Notes: generated by a model from the letters alone, not told the origin. A DNA stretch of 64,000 bases from Rhodocyclaceae bacterium (GCA_016702335.1 JADJEF010000003.1:248001-312000), one strand, 5' to 3'. Positions 9,078 through 18,210 are shown, numbered from the stretch's first letter. Numbers and translations are program-made.

Positions 9078-9691
9078 GTCAGCAATCTTTCCAAATGGAC
9101 GCACAGCGCCCGTCCCACCTTTTCCGTGTCGCGTTCAGTCGTCAGTTCGCTAAGCTGGGTGACGGCCATACCGGCATAGCCGCAGGGGTTGATGGCCCGG
9201 TAGGGTGACAAGTCCATGGCTACATTCAGTGACAGACCATGATAGCTGCAGCCGTTCTTGATGCGCAGACCGAGCGCGGCAATCTTTGCGCCACCGACAT
9301 AGACGCCCGGGGCGCCTGCGCGCCGGTCAGCGGCGACGCCATAGTCGGCGAGCAGATCAATCAGCGCCTGCTCGATGCGCCAGACAAACTCACGTACCTT
9401 CAACTCGCGCCGGCGCAGATCCAGCATCAGATACGCGACGACCTGGCCAGGGCCATGGTAAGTCACCTGTCCGCCGCGGTCGACCGGCACGACAGGGATG
9501 CCGACATCGGCCAGCACATGCTCGGCTTTGCCCGACAGCCCCTGAGTAAATACCGGCGCATGCTCGCACAACCAGATTTCATCGGGCGCTTCGCCGCTGC
9601 GGCTGATGGTGAAGGCCTGCATGGCGGTAAAGGTGGGTTCGTAGGCCACCTGGCCCAAGGCCTTGATCTGAATCGGCGGCCGAGCGCTCAA
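9074..9691 (-). CDS. lipB: Octanoyl-ACP:protein N-octanoyltransferase
   Basis: This 205-aa enzyme moves octanoate from acyl carrier protein to lipoyl domains, giving the substrate for LipA. Conserved blocks are EHAPVFTQGLSGKAEH, VPVDRGGQVTYHGPGQVVAY, APGVYVGGAKIAALGLRIKNGCSYHG (the catalytic Lys and Cys region) and INPCGYAGM. It overlaps ybeD by 4 nt at its start and lipA by 4 nt at its end, so translation is likely coupled through the three genes. Confidence 0.96.
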   Translation of the reverse strand: MSARPPIQIKALGQVAYEPTFTAMQAFTISRSGEAPDEIWLCEHAPVFTQGLSGKAEHVLADVGIPVVPVDRGGQVTYHGPGQVVAYLMLDLRRRELKVREFVWRIEQALIDLLADYGVAADRRAGAPGVYVGGAKIAALGLRIKNGCSYHGLSLNVAMDLSPYRAINPCGYAGMAVTQLSELTTERDTEKVGRALCVHLERLLT

Positions 9692-9948
9692 AGCACGACC
9701 TTGACCATCGGGTGCGAGGAAAGCGCGCGGTAGAGGGTATCGAGCTGCACCTGCGAGGTCGCATTGATGGTGCAGGTCAGCGCGAGATACTTGCCGCCGG
9801 ACGACGGGCGCATTTCCATGCTGGCCGCATCGAAGCCAGGCGCGTGGCTGGCCACCAGTGTGGCGATGGTCTGGGCAAATCCATCGGTCGCCAAGCCCAT
9901 GATCTTGATCGGAAACTGACAGGGGAACTCGAGCAGGCTATCGCTCAT
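9688..9948 (-). CDS. ybeD: DUF493 / YbeD family protein
   Basis: This 86-aa protein has the YbeD features LLEFPCQFPIKIMG at the N-terminus and YLALTCTINATSQ in the middle, predicting a small ferredoxin-like fold. The family sits between dacA and lipB in many proteobacteria, as here. A regulatory role in lipoylation has been suggested from gene order only. It overlaps lipB by 4 nt (ATGA). Confidence 0.9.
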   Translation of the reverse strand: MSDSLLEFPCQFPIKIMGLATDGFAQTIATLVASHAPGFDAASMEMRPSSGGKYLALTCTINATSQVQLDTLYRALSSHPMVKVVL

Positions 9949-9954
9949 CGGTGC

Positions 9955-11115
9955 TTACTGAAACCACAGTTTGACGGTGTCGATGGCGCGGGAGAAAACA
10001 CCCCCGGCGGGAACCTCTGCCAGCGCCACCACCGGATAGTCAGCCATGGGCTTGCCGTCAAGCAGCACGGTCATCGTGCCCAGCTTGGTGCCTTTGGCTA
10101 GCGGCGCAATCAGGCGGGGTTCGCGCAGGAAGCTCACCGTCGGGTTGCCGTTACGTACTTTGGGCACGGGCAGAACCAGCGCTTGAGCAAAACCGGCGGG
10201 CACGACATTGGCAGCGCCCTTGAATACGTTCAACCGCGTAACGACCTGATCTTTGGCATAGAGCTGCAGGTGATCGTGTGACTGATATGCCCAGTTCAGC
10301 AGCTTGAGGGTTTCTTCAGTGCGCGTGGCGTCATTGGCAGTGCCCATGACCACCGTGATCAGACGCTGGCCATTGCGCTGAGCGGTGGCAACGAGGCAAT
10401 AGCCGGCGTTTTCCGAGTGCCCGGTCTTCAGGCCGTCGACGCTGGGGTCGATCCAGAGCAGGCGATTGCGGTTCTGCTGGCGGATCTTGTCATGGGTGAA
10501 TTCCTTGATCGCATGGACGGCATGCACTTCGGGGTGGTCACGCATCAGCGCTTGCGCCAGACGCGCCATGTCGCGCGGGGTCGAATAATGGCGGGCTTCG
10601 GCGCTATCAAAAAAGCCGCTGGAATTCAGGAAATGGGTATCGTTTAGACCCAGCTCGGCGGCTACCTGATTCATGCGTACGGCAAATGCCTCTTCCGAAC
10701 CGCTGACCGCTTCCGCCAGGGCGACGGCAGCGTCATTGCCGGACTGCACAATCATGCCCTTGAGCAGGGTGTCGATGTCGATGCGCGTGCCGACCTGCAA
10801 AAAAGAGCGGGAACCCATGGTGCGCCAGGCGCGCTCGGAGATGGTGACCACTTGCTGCGGTGTCAGCACGCGATCACGCAGGGCCGAGGCGGCCAGATAG
10901 GTGGTCATGATTTTGGTCAGCGAGGCCGGTTCACGCCGGACGTCGGGGTCTTTGGCGGCGAGCACCTGACCACTGGCGTAGTCCATCACGATCCAGGCTT
11001 TGGCGGTGAGTTCGGGTACCGGCAGCGAGGCCACCTGAGCGCTTGCACTCAGTGAGGCGGTCAGGAATGAAACACAAAGAAAGAGCCGGGAAAATACGGT
11101 AAAGCGACGCGACAT
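9955..11115 (-). CDS. dacA: D-alanyl-D-alanine carboxypeptidase (PBP5/6 type)
   Basis: This 386-aa low-molecular-weight penicillin-binding protein trims the terminal D-Ala from peptidoglycan stem peptides in the periplasm. It has a signal peptide (MSRRFTVFSRLFLCVSFLTASLSASA), the active-site SLTK (Ser65, Lys68), the SGN triad motif and the KTG box (LKTGHSENAGYC). The C-terminus IDTVKLWFQ is an amphipathic membrane anchor typical of PBP5. An in-frame ATG at 11268 would add 51 residues overlapping rlpA and hide the signal peptide, so 11115 is preferred. No strong Shine-Dalgarno precedes it. Confidence 0.93.
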   Translation of the reverse strand: MSRRFTVFSRLFLCVSFLTASLSASAQVASLPVPELTAKAWIVMDYASGQVLAAKDPDVRREPASLTKIMTTYLAASALRDRVLTPQQVVTISERAWRTMGSRSFLQVGTRIDIDTLLKGMIVQSGNDAAVALAEAVSGSEEAFAVRMNQVAAELGLNDTHFLNSSGFFDSAEARHYSTPRDMARLAQALMRDHPEVHAVHAIKEFTHDKIRQQNRNRLLWIDPSVDGLKTGHSENAGYCLVATAQRNGQRLITVVMGTANDATRTEETLKLLNWAYQSHDHLQLYAKDQVVTRLNVFKGAANVVPAGFAQALVLPVPKVRNGNPTVSFLREPRLIAPLAKGTKLGTMTVLLDGKPMADYPVVALAEVPAGGVFSRAIDTVKLWFQ

Positions 11116-11152
11116 GATCAGGAGCACCAAAAGAAACGGAACGACGGGGAGA

Positions 11153-11158
11153 ATTATA
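11153..11158 (-). promoter_or_regulatory. Candidate -10 element upstream of dacA
   Basis: TATAAT on the minus strand lies about 38 bp before the dacA start, inside the 61-bp gap after rlpA. No good -35 partner was found. An internal promoter of the shape operon is possible but weakly supported. Confidence 0.3.
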
Positions 11159-11176
11159 GAGAGCGGGTGAACGTGG

Positions 11177-12172
11177 CTAGCGGTTGATGACAACGGGTGG
11201 CGTACCGGCAACGCGCTGCAGGATTGCGGATGCCGCGCGGGCGGCATCGGCACTGGCCCACGGTCCAAGGTGCACCCGATGCCAGATGCCCGAACTGCGA
11301 ATCAGCAGCTTGCTCTCCAGCCCTTCGGTGGCGCTGCCGGGCACCGCTTCACGCGCAAGCTCACGTGCCACATGGGCGAGGAAGGATTCGGCGTTTTCAC
11401 GGTTGCTGAAGGCACCGAGTTGCAGGTAGGTGCCGCTTTCGTCACGCTGGGTCGGGATAGGGGTCGGGATAGGGGCCGGATTGGCGGCGGCGACTGTAAC
11501 AGGGGGCACGTTGTCAGGCTTGGTCGCCACAGTGGCAGATGAGCCCGCGCGGAGGCGCTCGACCTCGACCAGCGTGCTGCCCTCGTTGATGTAGCCCAGC
11601 TTCCAGGCGGCGGTGTAGGACAGGTCGATCAGCCGGTCGGAATGAAACGGGCCGCGATCATTGACGCGCAATACCACAGCGCGACCGTTGGCCGGATTGG
11701 TCACTCGCACATAGGAGGGAATGGGCAGCGTCGGGTGGGCGGCGGTCATGCCGTACATGTCGTAGGGTTCGCCCGAAGAAGTTTTCTGGCCATGGAACTT
11801 GCGTCCGTACCAGCTGGCAATGCCGCGGGCTTTGTAGTCGGCCGTCGGTGGGAGTGGCACGTAGTCGCGGCCAAAGACGTTATAGGGTTTGTTGGCGAAG
11901 CGGTGCGCGGGTTCGTTTATTGGCTGGGCATCGGGGATACGGTCGAGATCAGGCGGCGCGCTATCACCGGGGCCATCGTCCAGGTAGTAGCCGCCCCCGC
12001 GTTTTTGAACCACGCCAGCGCCAGGTTTGGCCGAAAATCGGGAAGTCGGCGCTGGCGAGACGGCGATTTTCTCGGCATCGTCACCCGAGGGCGATGGTTC
12101 ACTCGACAACAGGGCGCAACCAGCCAGACTCGCGCTGGTGATGAGGGCAAGGGGCAGGGAGGAGCGAGTCAT
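11177..12172 (-). CDS. rlpA: Septal ring lytic transglycosylase-like lipoprotein RlpA
   Basis: This 331-aa outer-membrane lipoprotein has a lipobox (ITSASLAGC). A double-psi beta-barrel follows with GIASWYGRKFHGQKTSSGE, the catalytic-type Glu, and VRVNDRGPFHSDRLIDLS containing the conserved Asp. The C-terminal SPOR domain (GTYLQLGAFSNRENAESF to the end) binds denuded septal glycan. The start at 12172 overlaps the rodA stop by ATGA. Residues about 36-44 (AVSPAPTSR) come from a copy of the dispersed repeat, in the disordered stretch after the lipobox. A 12-bp tandem duplication (11449-11474) makes PIPTPIPT before the SPOR domain. Confidence 0.94.
   Translation of the reverse strand: MTRSSLPLALITSASLAGCALLSSEPSPSGDDAEKIAVSPAPTSRFSAKPGAGVVQKRGGGYYLDDGPGDSAPPDLDRIPDAQPINEPAHRFANKPYNVFGRDYVPLPPTADYKARGIASWYGRKFHGQKTSSGEPYDMYGMTAAHPTLPIPSYVRVTNPANGRAVVLRVNDRGPFHSDRLIDLSYTAAWKLGYINEGSTLVEVERLRAGSSATVATKPDNVPPVTVAAANPAPIPTPIPTQRDESGTYLQLGAFSNRENAESFLAHVARELAREAVPGSATEGLESKLLIRSSGIWHRVHLGPWASADAARAASAILQRVAGTPPVVINR
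12043..12065 (-). repeat. Dispersed 23-bp repeat, copy inside rlpA
   Basis: Exact consensus, spacer CTCG, in the sense orientation of rlpA. It encodes AVSPAPT in the N-terminal linker of the lipoprotein. Confidence 0.92.
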
Positions 12173-13254
12173 TTCTGTACCAGCAAGCGATTGTTCTGGA
12201 TCGACATCAGCATGCCGATGGCGCAAAACAGTGTGACCAAGGCCGTACCGCCGTAACTGACCAAGGGCAGGGGCACGCCCACCACCGGCAAGATGCCCGA
12301 CACCATGCCCATATTGACAAAGGCGTAGGTAAAAAAGATCAGCGTGATCGCGCCGGCAAGAAGACGGGCAAAGACGGTGGCGCCATTGGCGGCGATCATG
12401 AGCCCGCGGGCGATCAGCATCGTGTAAAGAACCAGCAGCACGATGTTGCCGAACAGCCCAAACTCTTCGCCAAATACGGCAAAGATGAAGTCGGTATGGC
12501 GCTCGGGCAGGAAATCCAACTGGGTTTGCGTACCATTGCCCCAGCCTTTGCCAAAGAGGCCGCCTGAGCCGATGGCGATCGTTGACTGAATGATGTGAAA
12601 GCCCTTGCCCAGCGGATCTTTTTCCGGGTCAAGCATGGTTAGCACGCGATCACGCTGATAGTCGTGTAATAAGCCCCAGGCCAGCGGTAGCGCCGCAATG
12701 CTTGCGGCCAGCAGTCCAAAAATCACTTTCCACGGCAGGCCCGCAAAGAAGATTACATAGCACCCGGACGACAGTACCAGCAGCGAGGTGCCCAGGTCAG
12801 GCTGGCGCATGATCAGTCCCACGGGTACGACCAGCAGGATCACCGCGAGAAACCAGTCGACAGGGCGTAACAGAGTCTCGCGCTTGTCGAAGTACCAGGC
12901 CAGCAGCATGGGCATGCCCAGCTTCAACAACTCGGAGGGCTGAACGCGAATGAAGCCCAGGTCGAGCCAGCGTCGGGCACCCTTGGCAATATCACCAAAC
13001 AGTGCGGTCGCAATCAGCAGAAATACGCCGAGCAGGTAGATGGGCAAGGCAAGCTGCATCAGCCGCTGTGGGGGAATATTGGCCAGCACCCACATCGCAG
13101 CGAGTGCTACCGAGATGTTGAGCAACTGTGTATTCATGCGCTCAGGGGAGGCACTGGCCATCATGCCCAGAGCCAGCAAGGCGAGTAAGCCGGTGATGGT
13201 CATGAGCGAGGCGTCGATCGGGTCGATAAAGCGAGCCCAGAGTTGGCGGATCAT
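12169..13254 (-). CDS. rodA: Rod-shape peptidoglycan glycosyltransferase RodA
   Basis: This 361-aa SEDS-family membrane protein polymerises glycan strands during side-wall growth with PBP2. About ten transmembrane helices are visible. Family motifs include RWLDLGFIRVQPSELLKLGMPMLLAW, MRQPDLGTSLLVL, FLPERHTDFIFAVFGEEFG and GVPLPLVSYGGTAL. The start overlaps the mrdA end by 4 nt and the stop overlaps rlpA by 4 nt, so it is within a tightly coupled operon. Confidence 0.96.
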   Translation of the reverse strand: MIRQLWARFIDPIDASLMTITGLLALLALGMMASASPERMNTQLLNISVALAAMWVLANIPPQRLMQLALPIYLLGVFLLIATALFGDIAKGARRWLDLGFIRVQPSELLKLGMPMLLAWYFDKRETLLRPVDWFLAVILLVVPVGLIMRQPDLGTSLLVLSSGCYVIFFAGLPWKVIFGLLAASIAALPLAWGLLHDYQRDRVLTMLDPEKDPLGKGFHIIQSTIAIGSGGLFGKGWGNGTQTQLDFLPERHTDFIFAVFGEEFGLFGNIVLLVLYTMLIARGLMIAANGATVFARLLAGAITLIFFTYAFVNMGMVSGILPVVGVPLPLVSYGGTALVTLFCAIGMLMSIQNNRLLVQK

Positions 13255-15140
13255 GGCAGCGAGTCCTCTGCTTCCTCGTCGGTGGGGGCGGGCGCATTCG
13301 GGCGCTTGCCCAGTAAGTGATAGTCAATGACCTGGCGAGCGATGGGGGCGGCCGACTGGGCGCCGAAGCCGGCGTTCTCTACCAGCACGGCCAGCGCGAT
13401 TTTGGGTTTTTCGGCGGGCGCAAAGGCAATAAACAAGGCGTGATCGCGAAATTTTTCATCCAGATGGGCCGTTTTGACGTCCGCACCTTTGAGCGAAAAC
13501 ACTTGCGCCGTACCCGTCTTGCCCCCGGCACTATAGGTGGCACCGGCAAAGGCGCGTGCGCCGGTACCTTCCTTGATCACGCCGACCATGGCGTTCTTTA
13601 TGACGTCCACATGCTCCTGCTTCCACGAAATTGCCTTGATCGGCTGTGGCTCGATCATCTTGCGCTCGCCGCTGCGTGCATCGGTAATGTAGTTCACCAG
13701 GTGCGGCTTGAACATCACGCCGTTGTTCGCCAGCGTGGCGGTGGCCAGCGCGAGCTGAATAGGCGTGTAAGCGTTGTAGCCCTGCCCGATACCGATGGAA
13801 ATGGTCTCGCCGGCATACCACTTTTGTTGCTCCGGGCGCTTGAAGCGCTTTTTCTTCCATTCCTGCGAAGGCAGCACGCCTTCCGATTCGCCATCGATAT
13901 CTACGCCGGTGCGTTTGCCCAGGCCAATGTCGCCCATGAAGCGGGAGATGTTATCGATGCCCATGTCGTTGGCGAGTGTGTAGTAATAGGTGTTGCACGA
14001 GACGACAATGGATTTGTACATATCCACCGAGCCGTGACCGCCTTTTTTGTCGTCACGGAAAAAGTGCCCACCGAAATTGAACCCGCCACCGTCGGCAATG
14101 GCCTGATTGGGCGTGCGCTTACCGTAGGTCAGGGCGGCAAGGGCCATGAAGGGTTTGAACGTCGAGCCGGGTGGGTTGGCGCTGTTCAGGGCGCGGTTGA
14201 TCATCGGCTTCTGGTCGGATTCATTAAGGTCCATCCAGCTTTGCGTATCAATGCCATCGACAAAAAGATTGGGGTCGTACGTTGGCATCGAGACCAAGGC
14301 CAGGATGCCGCCGGTGGATGGATCGATTGCTACCAGAGCGCCCCGACGGGCACCGAAGGCCTGCTCGGCAATTTTTTGCAATTCGGCATCAACGGTCAGC
14401 GTCAGGTTGTTGCCTGGCGTGGGCGCAGTGCTGGCCAGAGTACGCACTGCATGCCCTCCCGCATTGACCTCCACCTGCTCGAAGCCGCTGGTGCCGTGAA
14501 GTTCGAATTCATAACGCTGCTCGAGACCGGCTTTACCAAAGTGTTCGGTGCCACGGTAATTGGCAGTGAAGCCGGCTTCTTCGACTTTGACTTCGTCACG
14601 CTCCGATAAGCGCCCGATGTAGCCGAGCAGGTGTGAAGCGAACTCACCTTCCGGGTACTGTCGAAATAATCGCGCTTTTACCTCTACCCCTGGGAAGCGA
14701 TAGCGGCGCGCGATGAAGCGGGCAACTTCTTCATCAGAGAGGCGGGTGCGGATCGGGATGGATTCGAAGTTTTTGTTTTCTTCACGCAATTTCTTGAAGC
14801 GCTTCCTGTCCTTGGGCTGGATTTCGAGCACCTCTGCCAGTTCATCGATAGTCAACTCCAGATTGGGCACGCGCGAAGGCGTTATCTCGAGCGTGAAGCC
14901 GGCATAGTTGCGTGCGAGCACCTTGCCGTTGCGGTCAACGATCAGGCCACGGTTTGGCGTCACTGGAACCAGAGTGATTCGATTTTCTTCTGCGCGCGTC
15001 GTGAAGTAGTCGTACTGAACGATCTGCAGCCAGACAAAGCGTGCCAGAAGTACGGCAAATGCCACCAGCACAATACCGCCCGCAACCGTCAGTCGCTGGC
15101 GGAATTGTTCGAGCGATTCCTGAGGATTGCGAAACTCCAT
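13251..15140 (-). CDS. mrdA: Penicillin-binding protein 2 (rod elongation transpeptidase)
   Basis: This 629-aa class B PBP cross-links peptidoglycan of the lateral wall with RodA. One N-terminal transmembrane helix (VAGGIVLVAFAVLLARFVWLQ) is followed by the pedestal domain (RGLIVDRNGKVLARN) and the transpeptidase domain with the nucleophile in NPPGSTFKPF, the SCN motif (VVSCNTYYY) and KTGTAQVF. Length and order fit MrdA. It lies between mreD and rodA in the usual order. A shorter antisense open frame over it (13317-14609) is a composition artefact. Confidence 0.96.
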   Translation of the reverse strand: MEFRNPQESLEQFRQRLTVAGGIVLVAFAVLLARFVWLQIVQYDYFTTRAEENRITLVPVTPNRGLIVDRNGKVLARNYAGFTLEITPSRVPNLELTIDELAEVLEIQPKDRKRFKKLREENKNFESIPIRTRLSDEEVARFIARRYRFPGVEVKARLFRQYPEGEFASHLLGYIGRLSERDEVKVEEAGFTANYRGTEHFGKAGLEQRYEFELHGTSGFEQVEVNAGGHAVRTLASTAPTPGNNLTLTVDAELQKIAEQAFGARRGALVAIDPSTGGILALVSMPTYDPNLFVDGIDTQSWMDLNESDQKPMINRALNSANPPGSTFKPFMALAALTYGKRTPNQAIADGGGFNFGGHFFRDDKKGGHGSVDMYKSIVVSCNTYYYTLANDMGIDNISRFMGDIGLGKRTGVDIDGESEGVLPSQEWKKKRFKRPEQQKWYAGETISIGIGQGYNAYTPIQLALATATLANNGVMFKPHLVNYITDARSGERKMIEPQPIKAISWKQEHVDVIKNAMVGVIKEGTGARAFAGATYSAGGKTGTAQVFSLKGADVKTAHLDEKFRDHALFIAFAPAEKPKIALAVLVENAGFGAQSAAPIARQVIDYHLLGKRPNAPAPTDEEAEDSLP

Positions 15141-15162
15141 AAGCCGACGACGCTAGCCTGAC

Positions 15163-15693
15163 CTATATGGGACGATGAACGTCTTTGCTTTCGGGCTGAT
15201 ACTGCGGTGCCAGCAGCACGAAATGGGCGGGCGACCAGAGCAGGGTCGAGGTGAATGAGGTTAGCAACCACCAAATTGAGGGGTTGTCGCGACCCGCCAT
15301 GGCTGCGACCAACCACAGCACCAGTTGTGTGGCAAGCATCATGGGCAGCACGTGCAGTGTCTGTTGCGCCAGCGGAAACCACAGTATTCGGCGTGACAGG
15401 CTGCTGGCACCGTAACTCAGCAGCACATAGGCGAGCGCATGCTGGCCGAGCAGGCCGCCGCTGGCAACGTCGATAGCGACGCCTACGATAAAGGCCGCGC
15501 CCATGCCTATGCGCAGTGGCTGGTGAACGGACCAGAACGCCAGGGTGATTGCCACCCAGTCCGGTATCCCAGGCACTTGGCCAAAGGGAATGAGATTCAT
15601 GCAAAAGGCGAGGAACAAGGTGAGAACAATGAATGCCGGGTTTGCGGGTCGCAGGATGCGGCGTGAGGAGTGGGTAGGTTGCGATCCGGCCAT
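15163..15693 (-). CDS. mreD: Rod shape-determining protein MreD
   Basis: This 176-aa inner-membrane protein has five or six hydrophobic helices (FIVLTLFLAFCMNLIPFG, WVAITLAFWSVHQP, GAAFIVGVAIDVASGGLLGQHALAYVLLSY and others) with the MreD signature DVxxGxxLGxHA. It links MreC to the elongation machinery. The start at 15693 lies one base from the mreC stop; an ATG at 15756 would lie inside mreC. Confidence 0.93.
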   Translation of the reverse strand: MAGSQPTHSSRRILRPANPAFIVLTLFLAFCMNLIPFGQVPGIPDWVAITLAFWSVHQPLRIGMGAAFIVGVAIDVASGGLLGQHALAYVLLSYGASSLSRRILWFPLAQQTLHVLPMMLATQLVLWLVAAMAGRDNPSIWWLLTSFTSTLLWSPAHFVLLAPQYQPESKDVHRPI

Positions 15694-15694
15694 G

Positions 15695-16621
15695 TCAGGG
15701 CTTCCGTGAGGCGCGCACGCGCGAGGGGCTTTGAGACTTCGTCTTGGCTTTATCAAGCTCGGGTGGCCGTTCCGGTTGCTCGGCGCGCGAGCTTAGTACC
15801 AAGACCAGTCCGTGCTTTTCCACGCCCCCGAGCGGGGTGCACAAGATGCGCGCGAAGGCAAATGAGCTATCCCGATCAATCTTGCTCACCGTCGCGACTG
15901 GCAGACCAGGCAGGAAGATACCGTCGAGTCCGGAGGTGACCAAGGTATCGCCGGCCTCGATTTCGGCATTGGACGCGAGAAAGTGCAACTCCATGGCGCC
16001 AGGCCCCGCGCCGGCCAGCACGGCGCGCAATCCATTGCGTGCGACTTTGACCGGAATCGATTGCTCGTTGTCGGTGAGTAGCGCGACTTCTGCGGTGAGC
16101 GGAAAGACACGAACGACCTGACCAATGACGCCGACGCCATCCACGACCGCCTGACCACTTTCAATGCCCTGCTGGCTCCCCTTGTCGATGATCACTCGGC
16201 GTGAAAACGGATCACGTGCAGAGTAAAGGATTTCTGCGATTTGCCCTTCTACGGGTTGCCGATCGCGCATGTCGAGAAGTGCACGCAAGCGCTTGTTCTC
16301 ATCTTCGAGATAGCTCTGGCGAACGAGCCGGCTCGCATCGCTTAGTTGACGCTTTTGTAACTCGCGATTGTCTGACAAGATCGTGGATAGGCGCGTGAAG
16401 TAACTTGCGACAGTCTCGCCGACATTGATTGGCGAGTAGGCCACTTGTTGCAGCGGCCAGATGGCCGTGGTCAGTGCCAGACGAACATGCTCCATGGCTT
16501 TGAGGCGCACATCGCTGACGAGGAGCACGATCGATAGCGTGACAAAAAACACCAAACGGGCAACCGGCGCGGGGCCTCGCTTGAAAAACGGTGGCGGCTC
16601 ATGGCCGGCAACGGACATCAC
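15695..16621 (-). CDS. mreC: Rod shape-determining protein MreC
   Basis: This 308-aa bitopic protein has a short cytoplasmic tail, one transmembrane helix (LVFFVTLSIVLLVSDV), a coiled coil (STILSDNRELQKRQLSDASRLV and following) and the periplasmic double beta-barrel with RVIIDKGSQQGIESGQAVVDGVGVIGQV and TSGLDGIFLPGLPVATV. It scaffolds PBP2-RodA from the periplasmic side. The tail after residue 280 is Lys/Ser/Arg-rich and probably disordered. A terminator-like hairpin separates it from mreB upstream. Confidence 0.95.
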   Translation of the reverse strand: MMSVAGHEPPPFFKRGPAPVARLVFFVTLSIVLLVSDVRLKAMEHVRLALTTAIWPLQQVAYSPINVGETVASYFTRLSTILSDNRELQKRQLSDASRLVRQSYLEDENKRLRALLDMRDRQPVEGQIAEILYSARDPFSRRVIIDKGSQQGIESGQAVVDGVGVIGQVVRVFPLTAEVALLTDNEQSIPVKVARNGLRAVLAGAGPGAMELHFLASNAEIEAGDTLVTSGLDGIFLPGLPVATVSKIDRDSSFAFARILCTPLGGVEKHGLVLVLSSRAEQPERPPELDKAKTKSQSPSRVRASRKP

Positions 16622-16670
16622 GTCAGGGTCTGCTTTCTTTGACTCCCCGCGACTTGGGGATGATCAGGCG

Positions 16671-16708
16671 TGAAAAATTTGTGCGACAGGTACAACACCT
16701 GTCGCACA
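16671..16708 (-). terminator. Intrinsic terminator after mreB
   Basis: TGTGCGACAGGT and its perfect complement (16680-16691 and 16697-16708) form a 12-bp stem with a 5-nt loop. On the minus strand it is followed by AAATTTTTC. It should end most mreB transcripts, leaving read-through or a separate promoter to supply mreC onward. Confidence 0.8.
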
Positions 16709-16726
16709 GATTAGCCACAGTGGGGG

Positions 16727-17770
16727 TTACTCGTTGGCGAAGATACTGCCGAGTTTGTCCATCTTCTCTAGCGCAATACCCGATCCACGGGCTACACAGG
16801 TCAGCGGATCATCGGCGACGATCACCGGCAGACCGGTTTCCTCAGTGAGAAGGCGATCCAGATCGGCCAGCAGCGCACCGCCGCCGGTGAGCACCAAGCC
16901 GCGCTCGGCGATGTCGGCACCGAGTTCCGGCGGCGTCTTCTCGAGAGCGTCTTTTACCGCTTTGACCACCTGATTCAGTGGCTCGGAGAGGGCCTCCAGA
17001 ACTTCGTTCGACGAGATGGTAAATTTGCGCGGGATCCCCTCGGCACGATTGATGCCCGAGACTTCCATTTCACGCACTTCGGCGCCAGGGAAGGCCGAGC
17101 CGATTTTTTTCTTGATGTTCTCAGCGCTGTTGTCGCCGATCTGCATGCCGTAGTTGCGGCTGATGTAGCTGATGATGGCTTCGTCAAACTTGTCGCCGCC
17201 GACCCGCACCGAGTTGGCATAGACCATGCCGCCCAGGGAGATGACACCCACTTCGGTGGTGCCGCCGCCAATATCGACCACCATCGAGCCGGTCGCATCC
17301 GAAACCGGCAGGCCGGCACCGATGGCTGCAGCCATCGGTTCTTCAATCAGGTAAACCTGCGAAGCCCCCGCGCCGAGGGCGGATTCTCGAATTGCGCGAC
17401 GCTCGACCTGGGTTGATCCGGAGGGAACGCAGATGATGATGCGCGGGCTTGGGGAGAAAAGCCGGGATTCATGAACGCGTTTGATGAATTGCTTGAGCAT
17501 TTGCTCAGTAACCGTGAAGTCAGCAATCACGCCATCTTTGAGCGGACGAATGACCGAGATCTCTTTCGGGTTGCGCCCGATCATGGTCTTGGCTTCTTTG
17601 CCGACGGCTTGAATGGTCTTTTTTGCGTTTGGACCACCTTCGATACGGATTGCGACGACAGAGGGTTCGTCGAGAACGACGCCCTTGCCGCGCATGTAGA
17701 TAAGAGTGTTGGCGGTACCGAGATCAATCGCCAAGTCATTGGAAAAATAGGAGCGCAGAAAGCCGAACAT
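16727..17770 (-). CDS. mreB: Rod shape-determining actin homologue MreB
   Basis: This 347-aa cytoskeletal ATPase matches the E. coli length. The actin-fold phosphate loops are visible: IDLGTANTLIYMRGKGVVLDEPSVVA, PLKDGVIADFTVTEQML, VDIGGGTTEVGVISLGG and LVLTGGGALL. Its N-terminus MFGFLRSYFSNDLAIDL has the amphipathic membrane-binding helix. An in-frame upstream extension to 18001 is rejected because it crosses the gatC start. It is first in the shape operon, divergent from gatC. Confidence 0.97.
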   Translation of the reverse strand: MFGFLRSYFSNDLAIDLGTANTLIYMRGKGVVLDEPSVVAIRIEGGPNAKKTIQAVGKEAKTMIGRNPKEISVIRPLKDGVIADFTVTEQMLKQFIKRVHESRLFSPSPRIIICVPSGSTQVERRAIRESALGAGASQVYLIEEPMAAAIGAGLPVSDATGSMVVDIGGGTTEVGVISLGGMVYANSVRVGGDKFDEAIISYISRNYGMQIGDNSAENIKKKIGSAFPGAEVREMEVSGINRAEGIPRKFTISSNEVLEALSEPLNQVVKAVKDALEKTPPELGADIAERGLVLTGGGALLADLDRLLTEETGLPVIVADDPLTCVARGSGIALEKMDKLGSIFANE

Positions 17771-17915
17771 CGTGTTTCCAGTGGGATAGTTAATAAAGTG
17801 AAGAACGCTTGTGGGCAGGGCACCCGTGCAAGCATCCACAGAAAGCCCCCTATGATAACCTAGCGCGCTTTGCAAAATCAGGCGCAAACCTCTAGTGCCG
17901 CGCCTTCTAATAAAA

Positions 17916-18203
17916 ATGTCTCTTACTATCTCTGACGTGGAGCGGGTCGCCAAACTGGCCCGGCTGGAACTGTCCGCCAGCGAGGGCGCTGCAACGGTCA
18001 CTCAGCTCAACGGAATTCTGGCCTTTGTCGAGCAGTTGCAGGCAGTCGACACGACTGGCATCGAGCCCATGACGCATGCGGTTGAACTGGTGCAGCGTCT
18101 GCGGCCAGATTTTGTCGGTGAAACGGATCATCGTGCTGCGTTTCAGGCCATTGCGCCTGAAACGGAACTGGGTTTGTACCTCGTGCCCAAGGTTATCGAG
18201 TAG
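17916..18203 (+). CDS. gatC: Asp-tRNA(Asn)/Glu-tRNA(Gln) amidotransferase subunit C
   Basis: This 95-aa subunit stabilises the GatA-GatB pair. It shows the typical helical start MSLTISDVERVAKLARLELS, then LNGILAFVEQLQAVDTTGIEPMTHAVEL and ending LGLYLVPKVIE. The start at 17916 is preferred over 17895 by homology; the Shine-Dalgarno is weak. It is the first gene of gatCAB, 146 bp from the divergent mreB. Confidence 0.95.
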   Translation: MSLTISDVERVAKLARLELSASEGAATVTQLNGILAFVEQLQAVDTTGIEPMTHAVELVQRLRPDFVGETDHRAAFQAIAPETELGLYLVPKVIE

Positions 18204-18210
18204 GTGCGAT

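Noticed and set aside
11449..11474. Tandem 12-bp repeat in rlpA
   Set aside because: A simple local duplication in a Pro-rich linker (PIPTPIPT); ordinary low-complexity drift.
13317..14609. A 430-codon open frame opposite mrdA
   Set aside because: It is antisense to a well-supported PBP2 gene, with no recognisable domain. It is a product of high-GC third positions.
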